From: Portibacter marinus
Lineage (GTDB): Bacteria; Bacteroidota; Bacteroidia; Chitinophagales; Saprospiraceae
DNA length: 64,000 nt
Direction: 5' to 3'
Assembly: GCF_021533195.1 (NCBI RefSeq)
Contig: NZ_JAJNKB010000001.1
Coordinates: forward strand, 682,001 to 746,000
The notes under the pieces were generated by a model. The model saw only the letters and a program-made list of their open reading frames with translations, did not search any database and was not told the DNA's origin. Every line of letters begins with the position of its first letter. The first letter of the stretch is position 1. A program made the translations under genes and the position numbers. This document shows positions 15,046 through 23,675 of this stretch, one piece after another.

Positions 15046-16887
15046 GTGGCAAGAAATTTAACCAGTTTACAGAAGGCGAACAAAAAGACGGATCTTAAAA
15101 CCTCCTTCAAGGCCCTTAAATACATTCCACGTTTTTTTAAGGAGATATGGTTAATCAATCCTGGAATGTTTTTGGCCAATGGCAGCTTGAGGCTCATCAA
15201 TGCCTTTGCTCCTGTAATCATTTTATGGGTCGGTAAGATCATCATTGACCTTATCATAGACCAAACCAAACTTACTGCAGCAGAACAGGATTATAGTCAG
15301 ATATGGAAGTTTGTAGCGATCGAATTGGGTATTTTCATTGTTTCTGACGTCATCAACAGGCTCATCACTTTAACTGATGGTCTTATGGGAGACCTGTATT
15401 CAAACAGCTCTTCTGTCACCATCATTAACAAGACGAAAGAATTAGGCATTGCTCAGTTAGAAGACCCTGACTTCTATGATAAACTTGAACGAGCCAGAAC
15501 ACAGACCAACAGTCGTGTAAATCTCCTTTCCAATTCACTCAGTCAAGTTCAAAGTGTCATCTCTATCATCACACTAATGGCCGGACTTATTTTCTTTGAA
15601 CCTCTACTTATTATATTGTTGGTGCTAAGCATCATACCCTCATTTATAAACGAAGTCAAATTTAGCAATAAGAGTTACTCTCTGGCCAGGTCATGGACTG
15701 CAGAAAGACGTGAATTGGATTATTTAAGATATATAGGTGCTAATTCTAATACAGCTAAGGAAATCAAGCTCTTCGGACTTACCGGCTTTGTAGCTGACCG
15801 TTTTAAAACCTTGTCTGATAAGTACTATGAGCTGAATAAAAACATTGTCATTAAGAAAACAGGCTATGGTATCATATTCAACATCCTCGGTGTGCTTTCG
15901 TATTATGGTGCCTATGTATATATTATACTTAGGGTGCTGACAGGAGTGCTGACCATAGGTGAATTGACCTTTCTTTCCGGTTCCTTTAATCGCTTGAGAA
16001 ATAATCTGCAACAGTTCTTCTCTAGATTTACCAGAATTGCAGAAAGCGCGTTGTATCTGAAGGATTACTTTGACTTTATTGACTTAAAAGTACCTGAACA
16101 TGAGGGGGAATATTTACCCTTACCCAAAGAAATCCAAGAAGGATTCTTTATAAAAGACCTCTATTTCAGATATCCGGGTGGTGAAGATGACGTTTTAAAG
16201 GGCGTAAACTTCCGAATCAATGCAGGAGAAAAAATGGCCTTCGTGGGTCAAAACGGTGCTGGCAAAACGACATTGATAAAATTAATCTTACGCTTTTATG
16301 AGCCCACCTCGGGCGAAATTCTGCTTGACGGTGTCAATATCAATCAGTATGATCCTCTGGAATATCAGGCGATGTTCGGCGTTATTTTCCAGGACTTCTT
16401 TAAGTATGAATTCACTTTAAAAGAAAATATAGCAGTCGGAAATATCGATGAATTAGAAAATCAGGAAAGGATAGAAACGGCCGCAAGTCTCAGTCTGGCT
16501 GATGAGGTTGTATCAGCCATGCCGGAAGGATATGAACAGCAGTTAGGCCGAAGGTTCGTACGTGGCCAGGAACTCTCCGGTGGTCAATGGCAGAAAGTTG
16601 CCCTTGCCAGAGCATATATGAAAGACGCCAATGTCTTGATTCTGGATGAACCCACGAGCGCGCTGGATGCTAAAGCAGAATTTGATGTTTTTGAGCGATT
16701 TATCAATCTGACCACGGGTAAAACAAGCATCATCATTTCGCACAGATTCTCTACCGTCAGAATGGCGGATCGTATCATAGTCATTGAAGATGGTAAAATT
16801 TCCAGCATTGGCACCCACGAAGAATTGATGCAAGATGAAGGTTTGTATGCTGAATTATTTGAACTACAGGCAGCTGGTTATCAATAG
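15046..16887 (+). CDS. NisT-like ABC exporter (fused membrane and ATPase domains)
   Basis: 613 residues. Membrane domain about 1-330 with the usual helices; nucleotide-binding domain about 350-605: Walker A GQNGAGKTT (about 400-408), signature LSGGQWQKVALARA (about 509-522), Walker B ILILDEP-like VLILDEPTSALD. The signature LSGGQWQK is the form found in NisT-type lanthipeptide and related bacteriocin exporters, rather than the lipid exporter form. There is no N-terminal C39 peptidase, so any leader removal must be done elsewhere. It would work as a homodimer in the inner membrane, exporting a peptide. Start is GTG; no better start is visible before the conserved region. Ends 1 bp from the convergent thioredoxin-like gene. 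Confidence 0.88.
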   Translation: MARNLTSLQKANKKTDLKTSFKALKYIPRFFKEIWLINPGMFLANGSLRLINAFAPVIILWVGKIIIDLIIDQTKLTAAEQDYSQIWKFVAIELGIFIVSDVINRLITLTDGLMGDLYSNSSSVTIINKTKELGIAQLEDPDFYDKLERARTQTNSRVNLLSNSLSQVQSVISIITLMAGLIFFEPLLIILLVLSIIPSFINEVKFSNKSYSLARSWTAERRELDYLRYIGANSNTAKEIKLFGLTGFVADRFKTLSDKYYELNKNIVIKKTGYGIIFNILGVLSYYGAYVYIILRVLTGVLTIGELTFLSGSFNRLRNNLQQFFSRFTRIAESALYLKDYFDFIDLKVPEHEGEYLPLPKEIQEGFFIKDLYFRYPGGEDDVLKGVNFRINAGEKMAFVGQNGAGKTTLIKLILRFYEPTSGEILLDGVNINQYDPLEYQAMFGVIFQDFFKYEFTLKENIAVGNIDELENQERIETAASLSLADEVVSAMPEGYEQQLGRRFVRGQELSGGQWQKVALARAYMKDANVLILDEPTSALDAKAEFDVFERFINLTTGKTSIIISHRFSTVRMADRIIVIEDGKISSIGTHEELMQDEGLYAELFELQAAGYQ

Positions 16888-16888
16888 T

Positions 16889-18573
16889 CTAACCTTCTGA
16901 TAGCAAGACATCGATATCGACATCTTTAATAGAAAATATTTTATAGGGTAAATAGTTTGAATTCTTGTCAAAGTACAAGTAACAAGGTACCGGTGGTAGC
17001 TGAAAATATTCATAAATTTCAGAACTAAGCTTTTTATCGAGGTAAACATGTTCTCCCTGCGCATAGGTATCTATTAAACTCTTCTTCCATAGTTGCTGAG
17101 AGCTTTTATAGTCCAGGGCCAAAGTAACCAGACCCAAAGGTTGTTTCGCCAGTTTATCATATGTTCTTCCTGACATGGTTAGTTCATCAACACACTCTTC
17201 GCATCTGGTATGCCATATATATATATCATGATATCTTTTTCAGCATAAAATGATTTGATTTGACCCAATAACTCAGGTACTGATTGGGCAGTGCTGATCC
17301 AGACTCTGGCACCCGTATTCATATGTTCCAGGAATTTTCCTAACTCAGGTTCAGTAGTTGATGCAACGGCATTCCTAACATCTTCGCTGATATCATCAAC
17401 TCTGGCTTTAAAAATTTCTAACTCGTTCATTGCCAATTTCTTCTGCCAATCACTTGCTAATACGGGAACAATGTTCGTCAGATACTTAGTCCTGTCTGGC
17501 AGATCTAATGGTTGACCTTTAATGGCTACCAAACCTTTTTTATTTTCAGGTAAATTATTCAGCTTGCTGATGAAAAGATCAAGTTTCGCTTTCTCTACTA
17601 ATTCATCATATTTCCTGATATAGATTTCTAAGCCTTCTGCGTAGACTTCCGTGTCGTAAGCCAAGCCTGCCTTTTTCTTATCCTGTTCCGCCAGGAAGCG
17701 ATCTACATTCTTTTTATCTTCCGGGTCACTGCTATCGCCATTATAAATGATTCTCGATAGAGACCGAATCTCTTTTTCTTCGTGACTCAAAAGTTTCAAT
17801 GCCAGCATACTATAATATCTGATGCTATTTTCACTGATGACAGCTGGAATATGACCAGTAATTTCTGCCCATAAATCATCTTTCATGGTTTTGCCGACAT
17901 ATACGTAGGCAAAATCAGCATACATCTCTGTGGATCTTTCATTTTCTAAAATCCAGGCATAAGATCTATCATGCTTCTTCAAGAACTGTTTTTCGATCTT
18001 AATCAAATCGTCATAAAGTGATCTGATCTGTTTGACTTTGTATTCTTTCTGTGAAGTCCTGTTCATGATGGTGCTGTATTTCAGTCCCTTAAACTCGTTC
18101 TTCTTATCTACTTTGAAATCTAAATAAGCATTATAAAACGAGTTCAATTCAGCATCGCTACCCTCAAATTGAATCGCTTTGTTTTCAAACTGATCGTATT
18201 TCCCTTCCAGTGCCTTTAGGTCAATGATAATTTTCAAATCATGGTTAGAAATGATCGCACCAGCGTAAATGTCACTGATTTTAAATAAAACTTTTTGATA
18301 GGGGTACTTATGATCCAAAGTAAGTTTAAAACTACCATCTTCATGGATTGCTGCAGTCTTTTGTACAAAACCTCTAAAATCAGGAGATAAGATCGTATAC
18401 TGAATAAACACATCCTGGTGATTATGTGCTGAATAGCCTGTTAATTTACCTTCGATATTGGGAAGGCTATCTAAAAATTGGCCATTTTCTATGTTGAAAT
18501 CAGCTTGTGCATTGGTAAAGGCGGACCAACCAAGGAAAAGGATGAGGAGGGTAATCTTATTCATTTTTCGCAT
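16889..18573 (-). pseudogene. Periplasmic thioredoxin-like protein, frameshifted at an (AT)6 repeat
   Basis: Read as two frames: 464 residues (17179-18573, ending after VLMN and a TAA) and 95 residues (16889-17176). Deleting one AT unit from the repeat at 17215-17226 joins them into one 560-residue protein in which the junction reads IYIWHTRCEECVDEL, giving a thioredoxin active site C457-E-E-C460 with the preceding Trp, followed by LDYKSSQQLW and a cis-Pro segment VPCYLYF. That is the length and layout of the intact paralog immediately upstream (562 residues). Signal peptide MRKMNKITLLILFLGWSAFTNAQ, then a DUF4369-like domain. Could be a pseudogene, a phase-variable switch or an assembly error; the second fragment alone has no active site. 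Confidence 0.85.
17215..17226 (+). repeat. (AT)6 dinucleotide repeat inside the thioredoxin-like gene
   Basis: Twelve bases of perfect AT repeat at the exact place where the reading frame is lost. With five units the gene is intact and the active-site CEEC is encoded; with six, as here, translation stops about 15 codons later. Confidence 0.9.
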
Positions 18574-18616
18574 TAATTACCCAATATGGTACCAATTCTA
18601 TGCCAATAAGCCCCTT

Positions 18617-20305
18617 CTAAATGCCAGCTTGTTCACGCACTTCTTTTCTCATGTCTTCCAGGTTAAAATCATCTAAATTTTGGATTACATAAGGGTCAAA
18701 GTAACCGGTTGAATCAATAAACAAGTAGGAAGGAAAAGTTCGCAGATCTAATAATTCCATAATGTCAGCGGAAAGTTTTTCAGAAAGAAAAATATGCTCA
18801 CCTTCCCATGGAAAATCGAGGATAGACTCCATCCAATATTCTCTCTGCACATCGATCCCACTGCATAAGTAGACCATTTTGACCGACATGGTATCTATTG
18901 CTAATTGTAATGACTTACTATTGATAAGGTCGCTTTTACATCGATCCATCCAGGGTACCCAGAGATCTATGATGATCGGTTGATTTTCATATCGCTTCCT
19001 AATACCAGATATCAACGCATAAATATCTTCTGTTGCGGATAGGAAAGCATTTTCTAAATCTGGCAGAGGAGCTAACACTGTAGCACTAGCCTTCCTTTCT
19101 GTAATTTCAGAATTGATTTGGTCCATCCACTCAAGATCCCTCGTCATGTCTTCATCTCCTATATGTTTTGCCCAATTGCTGAATTTGGCAGCATTTACTT
19201 CCGACAAGTAGACACTCCTTTCTTGTAAAGACTGAGGCTGGCTTACCAACATGACATAATCAGATTTATTTTTTGGAAGTTGGGCCATTTTCTTGATATG
19301 AAAGGCTGTTTTCGCTCGAAAAAGTTCTTTTTTATAAGGGTCAAGGAAATACTCCTTTCCTACTGTATAGATGTCCTCATCGTATCGTCTGAAGTCTGTC
19401 TTTTTATTAAATTCTCTTAGAAAAATGTCTAGGTCTGCCGAACTGTAAGCTTCATTTAAATGATTGTGGAGCGTTTTCTCAGTAATCATTTTTGTTTCTA
19501 ATCTGTTAGGCACCCCAAGGAAAAATCCCAGAAAGTCATAATACTGAACGGTTGCATTGGACGTTAGGATAGGATTAAAACTGGTGCATTCCGCAAACAA
19601 ATCCTGGTTCATTCCCTTTCCCCAATGTACCGTCAGAATATCTGCATACATCGATGCCATTCTATCATTGCTCAAGACCCATTCCAGAGCTTTACCGTTT
19701 TTTTTCACATACTTTTTCTCCAGAGAGGCGAGTTTCTTATTGATCTTTCGAATTTCTTCGACTTTGTCATTCTTATCCAGGTCCTGACTCAGAATAAGTG
19801 CCAATTTCTCCTCTTGTAATTCCTTCTTACTTTCTACTTTAAAATCTTCATAGCCATTTACAAACAGCGAAATTTCCGCGTCTTTACCTTGCATTGCTAC
19901 ACCGGGGCCCAGGTGATAAACCGGCTGATTTTTCAAAACCTCCAGGTCGAATTGAAGATGTATTCCATCATTGACCATCAACTTACCATAATACAAGTCT
20001 CCGAGAGCTATCCAAATCTCCGTGTATGGAAAACACTGCAATCCCATTTCAAATGAACCATCATTCTCAATTTCGAATGCACCTGCAATTTGCCTTCTGA
20101 AAGTCGGAGTAGAAATGGTATATCTTAAAATAAGTCCGCTGTCCTTGAGAGGATCAAAGTTGACCAGTTGTCCTGTAATTTTAACTTCTGATGTTTTATC
20201 GCAAAGTTGATTTATCTTATTGTGGGATTCAAGTTGCTTTGTGTTTTGGCCGTACAAACACAGCATATAAAGGAGCAGAATGCCGGTGAGTGTTGATTTT
20301 CGCAA
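18617..20305 (-). CDS. Periplasmic thioredoxin-like protein with a DUF4369-like domain
   Basis: 562 residues: signal peptide (MRKSTLTGILLLYMLCLYG), a DUF4369-like domain (about 40-165, ITGQLVNFDPLKDS ... GDLYYGKLMVNDGI), a long helical middle region, and a C-terminal thioredoxin fold. The active-site position reads PWMDRCKSD (451-459): the first cysteine (C456) is kept but the second is replaced by Asp459, so disulfide exchange by the usual CxxC route is not possible. The cis-Pro loop TFPSYLF is kept. TTG start; no ATG is available. First gene of a two-gene operon whose second member, 43 bp downstream, is its frameshifted paralog. Anchoring of a family in Bacteroidota periplasm and cell envelope is inferred. 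Confidence 0.82.
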   Translation of the reverse strand: MRKSTLTGILLLYMLCLYGQNTKQLESHNKINQLCDKTSEVKITGQLVNFDPLKDSGLILRYTISTPTFRRQIAGAFEIENDGSFEMGLQCFPYTEIWIALGDLYYGKLMVNDGIHLQFDLEVLKNQPVYHLGPGVAMQGKDAEISLFVNGYEDFKVESKKELQEEKLALILSQDLDKNDKVEEIRKINKKLASLEKKYVKKNGKALEWVLSNDRMASMYADILTVHWGKGMNQDLFAECTSFNPILTSNATVQYYDFLGFFLGVPNRLETKMITEKTLHNHLNEAYSSADLDIFLREFNKKTDFRRYDEDIYTVGKEYFLDPYKKELFRAKTAFHIKKMAQLPKNKSDYVMLVSQPQSLQERSVYLSEVNAAKFSNWAKHIGDEDMTRDLEWMDQINSEITERKASATVLAPLPDLENAFLSATEDIYALISGIRKRYENQPIIIDLWVPWMDRCKSDLINSKSLQLAIDTMSVKMVYLCSGIDVQREYWMESILDFPWEGEHIFLSEKLSADIMELLDLRTFPSYLFIDSTGYFDPYVIQNLDDFNLEDMRKEVREQAGI

Positions 20306-20434
20306 GATGGATTAGTTTTAGTTTAGAGTTAAAATTAATAATCTTGTTTCCAAAGGTACAATTTAGCCATCCGCTAATATGTAAAATCGTCTTGATCAAC
20401 ATAATAAGCCCCACTTTTTAGTAGTTTTGCGACT

Positions 20435-21748
20435 ATGCAAGACACAAGTTTTGAAGATTTGAACCTTAACAATAGCCTTCGGAAGGCTATAAATGAGCTT
20501 GGACTGATCCATCCTACTACCATACAAAAGGAAGCTTTTGCGCCGATTATGTCTGGAAGAGATGTCATAGGCCTTGCGCAGACTGGGACGGGCAAAACCT
20601 TTGCTTACCTGTTACCGGCTTTGCGTCAGTGGAAGTATTCTAAAGATAGATTTCCACAGATCCTAATTGTTGTCCCTACCAGGGAGTTAGTAGTTCAGGT
20701 ATTTGAGGAAGTTGAAAAATTAGCTGCCTATATGTCCCTGGAGGCAGTTGCAGTATATGGAGGTGCCAATATTAAACCACAGATCGTAGCGGTGGAAAGT
20801 GGTTGTGATCTGGTGGTTGCAACGCCAGGCAGATTATTAGATTTATGTCTTAAGGGTGCTCTTAAACTCAGAGCTGTCAAGAAATTCATTATTGATGAAG
20901 TAGATGAAATGCTTAACCTGGGCTTTCTACATCAACTGAAGAGGGTTATCGAATTTCTTCCTAAAAAGCGTCAAAATCTTCTTTTTAGTGCTACCATGAC
21001 CGAAGATGTGGAGGAAATCATCAAAGCGTATTTCAATAGTCCTATAAAGATTGAGGCCGCACCGATGGGGACACCCTTGGAAAATATAGAACAAACCGTT
21101 TATTATGCTAGAAATTACAATACCAAGTTCAACCTTTTAGTCCACTTACTCAAGGCCAATGATGAGTATGAAAAGGTTTTGATCTTCATGAGTACCAAGC
21201 GTATGGCGGATCGTCTGTATGAATCACTGGATGGTATATTTCCGGAACAGGTAAGTGTTATTCATTCTAACAAATCGCAGAATTTCCGCTTTAATGCAGT
21301 AGATCAATTTACCAACGGAACGATACGCATACTGATCGCTACTGATATTGTTGCCAGGGGAATAGATGTTTCCGAAGTATCACACGTCATCAACTTTGAT
21401 GTACCAGAACAGCCGGAAAACTATGTCCATCGAATAGGAAGAACAGGTAGGGCAGATAAGAAGGGTGTATCCATAACGCTTTCTTCAGAAAGTGAATCAG
21501 AAGCACTCGCAGCAGTCGAAAAGCTAATGAATTATAATATTCCGCTACAGTCCGTTCCAGAAGAAGTTGAAATCAGCGATGAACTGATCCCCGAGGAATT
21601 ACCTGAGATTAAAATCAAGAATGTCGTTATACCTAGAGCTAACAAAGGTAGACCCAAAGGCGCTTTCCATGAAAAAAAGCTGAAGAATCAAAAAGTGAAT
21701 CAGAAGAGGACACGGAAAAAGAAAACGAAAAATAAAAAACGAAGGTGA
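20435..21748 (+). CDS. DEAD-box RNA helicase
   Basis: 437 residues. All core motifs: Q motif (F5, HPTTIQ at 26-31), I AQTGTGKT (48-55), Ia VPTRELV (81-87), GG (110-111), Ib TPGRLLD (131-137), II DEVD (155-158, a variant of DEAD), III SAT, then the second RecA domain with HRIGRTGR. A basic Lys/Arg-rich C-terminal tail (about 405-437) typical of RhlE-like proteins follows. Function: ATP-dependent unwinding of RNA duplexes in ribosome assembly or mRNA decay. The DEVD form of motif II is seen in a subset of bacterial members. A TAGTTTTG box (20422-20429) lies only 5 bp before the ATG; no good -33. Confidence 0.92.
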   Translation: MQDTSFEDLNLNNSLRKAINELGLIHPTTIQKEAFAPIMSGRDVIGLAQTGTGKTFAYLLPALRQWKYSKDRFPQILIVVPTRELVVQVFEEVEKLAAYMSLEAVAVYGGANIKPQIVAVESGCDLVVATPGRLLDLCLKGALKLRAVKKFIIDEVDEMLNLGFLHQLKRVIEFLPKKRQNLLFSATMTEDVEEIIKAYFNSPIKIEAAPMGTPLENIEQTVYYARNYNTKFNLLVHLLKANDEYEKVLIFMSTKRMADRLYESLDGIFPEQVSVIHSNKSQNFRFNAVDQFTNGTIRILIATDIVARGIDVSEVSHVINFDVPEQPENYVHRIGRTGRADKKGVSITLSSESESEALAAVEKLMNYNIPLQSVPEEVEISDELIPEELPEIKIKNVVIPRANKGRPKGAFHEKKLKNQKVNQKRTRKKKTKNKKRR

Positions 21749-21797
21749 CTTGAGCAGTTACTGAATAGGGTCACTAAACTGCCATTGGCATGAAGCC

Positions 21798-22556
21798 TTA
21801 CCAGATAAAATAGAGGAAAACGAGTAGAATGAAACCAAAAAGATAGGCTCCTAGTCTAAATGGTGTACTAGCCAGTCGCAATGCCTTTTTAATTAAGGTC
21901 GAAGATCCAGTTTTTGTTTTATCTATGGCTGTGACATAACGAGTGATAAACTTAGATTTCCCATCTACTTTTACCATATTTTCATCCACTTTGTCAGGAT
22001 TAAATGAAATTCTCTTGGCCATAATCGCAAGCGATCCACCTAAAATAAGCTTTAGCAATCCTTTGCCTACAGGGACTTTTTTGTCAATGGCCTTTTTTAA
22101 CATCGGAATGGTTACCACGAAAACGATGCCTTTGAATAGCATCCCCAGTACATCTTTAATATTCGATTTATTGACTCTACTGCCCATATCATCAATGTCT
22201 AAAACACTATTCTTCATTAATCCCAAAGAGTACTCAGAAATACTGGACAGGTCCTGCCCCAATTTTCTAGTCAAAAAAATGACACCCGTCAAGAAACCTA
22301 AAATCAAAAAAAGAATGCATCCAGCGATCGCATATATGATGTATTCCACATGCACTAAATCAATGACAAAAAAACCAACGAAATACAATAGCAAACAGAT
22401 AAGGATTGGTCTGCCTATCCACTTTAGAATATATTTAGGAAAGAGTAGTAAATCCATTAGATTCTCTGCTACCTCCTCATTCTGATATTTTAGGATATCA
22501 ATGCCCAGTTCCGATTGAATGGTACTCTTCAGTTGTTCTGTGTCTTTCTTTTTCAT
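21798..22556 (-). CDS. Predicted membrane protein, unknown function
   Basis: 252 residues, no family recognised. Two transmembrane segments near residues 46-66 and 72-96 (LICLLLYFVGFFVIDL, IYAIAGCILFLILGFLTGVI), an intervening polar region with IDDMGSRVNKSNIKDVLG, then two to three further hydrophobic segments (about 138-152, 163-180 and 235-252). The N-terminal 40 residues are cytoplasmic and acidic. Lies 5 bp downstream of ribBA on the same strand, so it is likely co-transcribed with it. Confidence 0.7.
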   Translation of the reverse strand: MKKKDTEQLKSTIQSELGIDILKYQNEEVAENLMDLLLFPKYILKWIGRPILICLLLYFVGFFVIDLVHVEYIIYAIAGCILFLILGFLTGVIFLTRKLGQDLSSISEYSLGLMKNSVLDIDDMGSRVNKSNIKDVLGMLFKGIVFVVTIPMLKKAIDKKVPVGKGLLKLILGGSLAIMAKRISFNPDKVDENMVKVDGKSKFITRYVTAIDKTKTGSSTLIKKALRLASTPFRLGAYLFGFILLVFLYFIW

Positions 22557-22561
22557 AATTA

Positions 22562-23674
22562 TTAGTCCAATGGAACATTTTCTACGATTTCAAGTCCGTA
22601 GCCTATTAAACCGATACGTTTTTTAGGATGGTTACTTATCAGCTTTATTTTTTCAACACCTAAGTCTCTCAATATTTGTGCTCCAACGCCGAAGTCTCGT
22701 TGTTCCTCTTTCTTCAGTGGATCATTAGTCGGATTATTGTCTAGCTCTTTAAGCTTGGAAATGATAGAATCTCCTTTTTCGCCATGCCGCATGTAAAGGA
22801 GCACACCTACTCCCGCATCTTCTATTAATTTTAGTGATGATTGAAGCTGGGTTCCATACTCTCCGAATAAGGTACCCAAAATATCTCCTGTTTCAGTTTG
22901 AGAATGCACCCGGACTAAAACTGAATCCTCAGCCTGGATATTTCCTTTGTAAATAGCCAAATGGCGATCACCAGTTGTCAGTTGTGAATAGACGGCCACT
23001 TTAAAGGTTCCAAGTTTTGATGGAACATCCAATTCAATTTCTTTTTTTATGATCCTTTCTGTTCTCATTCGGTATTCGACGAGATCTTTAATGGAAATGA
23101 TCTTAAGGCCATGCCGTTCAGCTATTTTGAGCAATTGGGGAAGCCTTGCCATGGTTCCATCTTCATTTAAAATTTCCACCAGTACTCCGGCAGGGGCAAA
23201 TCCTGCCATTCTGGCCAGATCGATGGCCGCTTCAGTATGTCCGGTTCTTCTCAGCACTCCACCTTTCTTGGCTCTTAAGGGAAATATATGTCCCGGTCTG
23301 GCAAAATCTGAAGCTTTGGTATCCGGGTGGATCAAGGCTTTAATACCGGTCGCCCTATCGTAAGAAGAAATTCCGGTAGTACAACCTTGCCCTATCAGGT
23401 CTATCGATACAGTAAAAGCCGTTTCATGCAATGCCGTATTGGTCCCCACCATCATATTCAGCTCCAGCTCCTCAGCCCTATCTTCATCTATCGGCGTACA
23501 AATCAAACCTCTACCGTGAGTGGCCATAAAAGTAATGATCTCGGGGGTTACTGTTTCTGCTGCACATATAAAATCACCTTCATTTTCCCTATCTTCATCA
23601 TCGACGACAATCACCACTTTACCAGCTTTAATATCTTGTACTGCTTCCTCGATGGTGTTCAATTTATCCTTCAT
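22562..23674 (-). CDS. ribBA: DHBP synthase with degenerate GTP cyclohydrolase II domain (RibBA-like)
   Basis: 370 residues from the ATG at 23672-23674, chosen because it follows a GGAAAAGAG Shine-Dalgarno and starts 1 bp after the upstream stop; the ATG at 23710 would overlap the glycosyltransferase gene. The RibB half (1-210) is intact: VDDEDRENEGDF, HGRGLICTP, SSYDRATGIKALI, and GGVLRRTGHTEAAIDLA, so it should make 3,4-dihydroxy-2-butanone-4-phosphate for riboflavin synthesis. In the RibA half (212-370), the zinc-binding region aligning to E. coli C54, C65 and C67 reads HSQTETGDILGTLFGEYG, with no cysteine, so GTP cyclohydrolase II activity is probably lost. Co-transcribed with the upstream glycosyltransferase. 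Confidence 0.88.
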   Translation of the reverse strand: MKDKLNTIEEAVQDIKAGKVVIVVDDEDRENEGDFICAAETVTPEIITFMATHGRGLICTPIDEDRAEELELNMMVGTNTALHETAFTVSIDLIGQGCTTGISSYDRATGIKALIHPDTKASDFARPGHIFPLRAKKGGVLRRTGHTEAAIDLARMAGFAPAGVLVEILNEDGTMARLPQLLKIAERHGLKIISIKDLVEYRMRTERIIKKEIELDVPSKLGTFKVAVYSQLTTGDRHLAIYKGNIQAEDSVLVRVHSQTETGDILGTLFGEYGTQLQSSLKLIEDAGVGVLLYMRHGEKGDSIISKLKELDNNPTNDPLKKEEQRDFGVGAQILRDLGVEKIKLISNHPKKRIGLIGYGLEIVENVPLD

Positions 23675-23675
23675 T

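Noticed and set aside
16889-17176. 95-residue ORF downstream of the broken thioredoxin-like gene as an independent gene
   Set aside because: Its product is only the C-terminal half of a thioredoxin fold and continues the upstream frame after removal of one AT unit; treated as part of the frameshifted gene.
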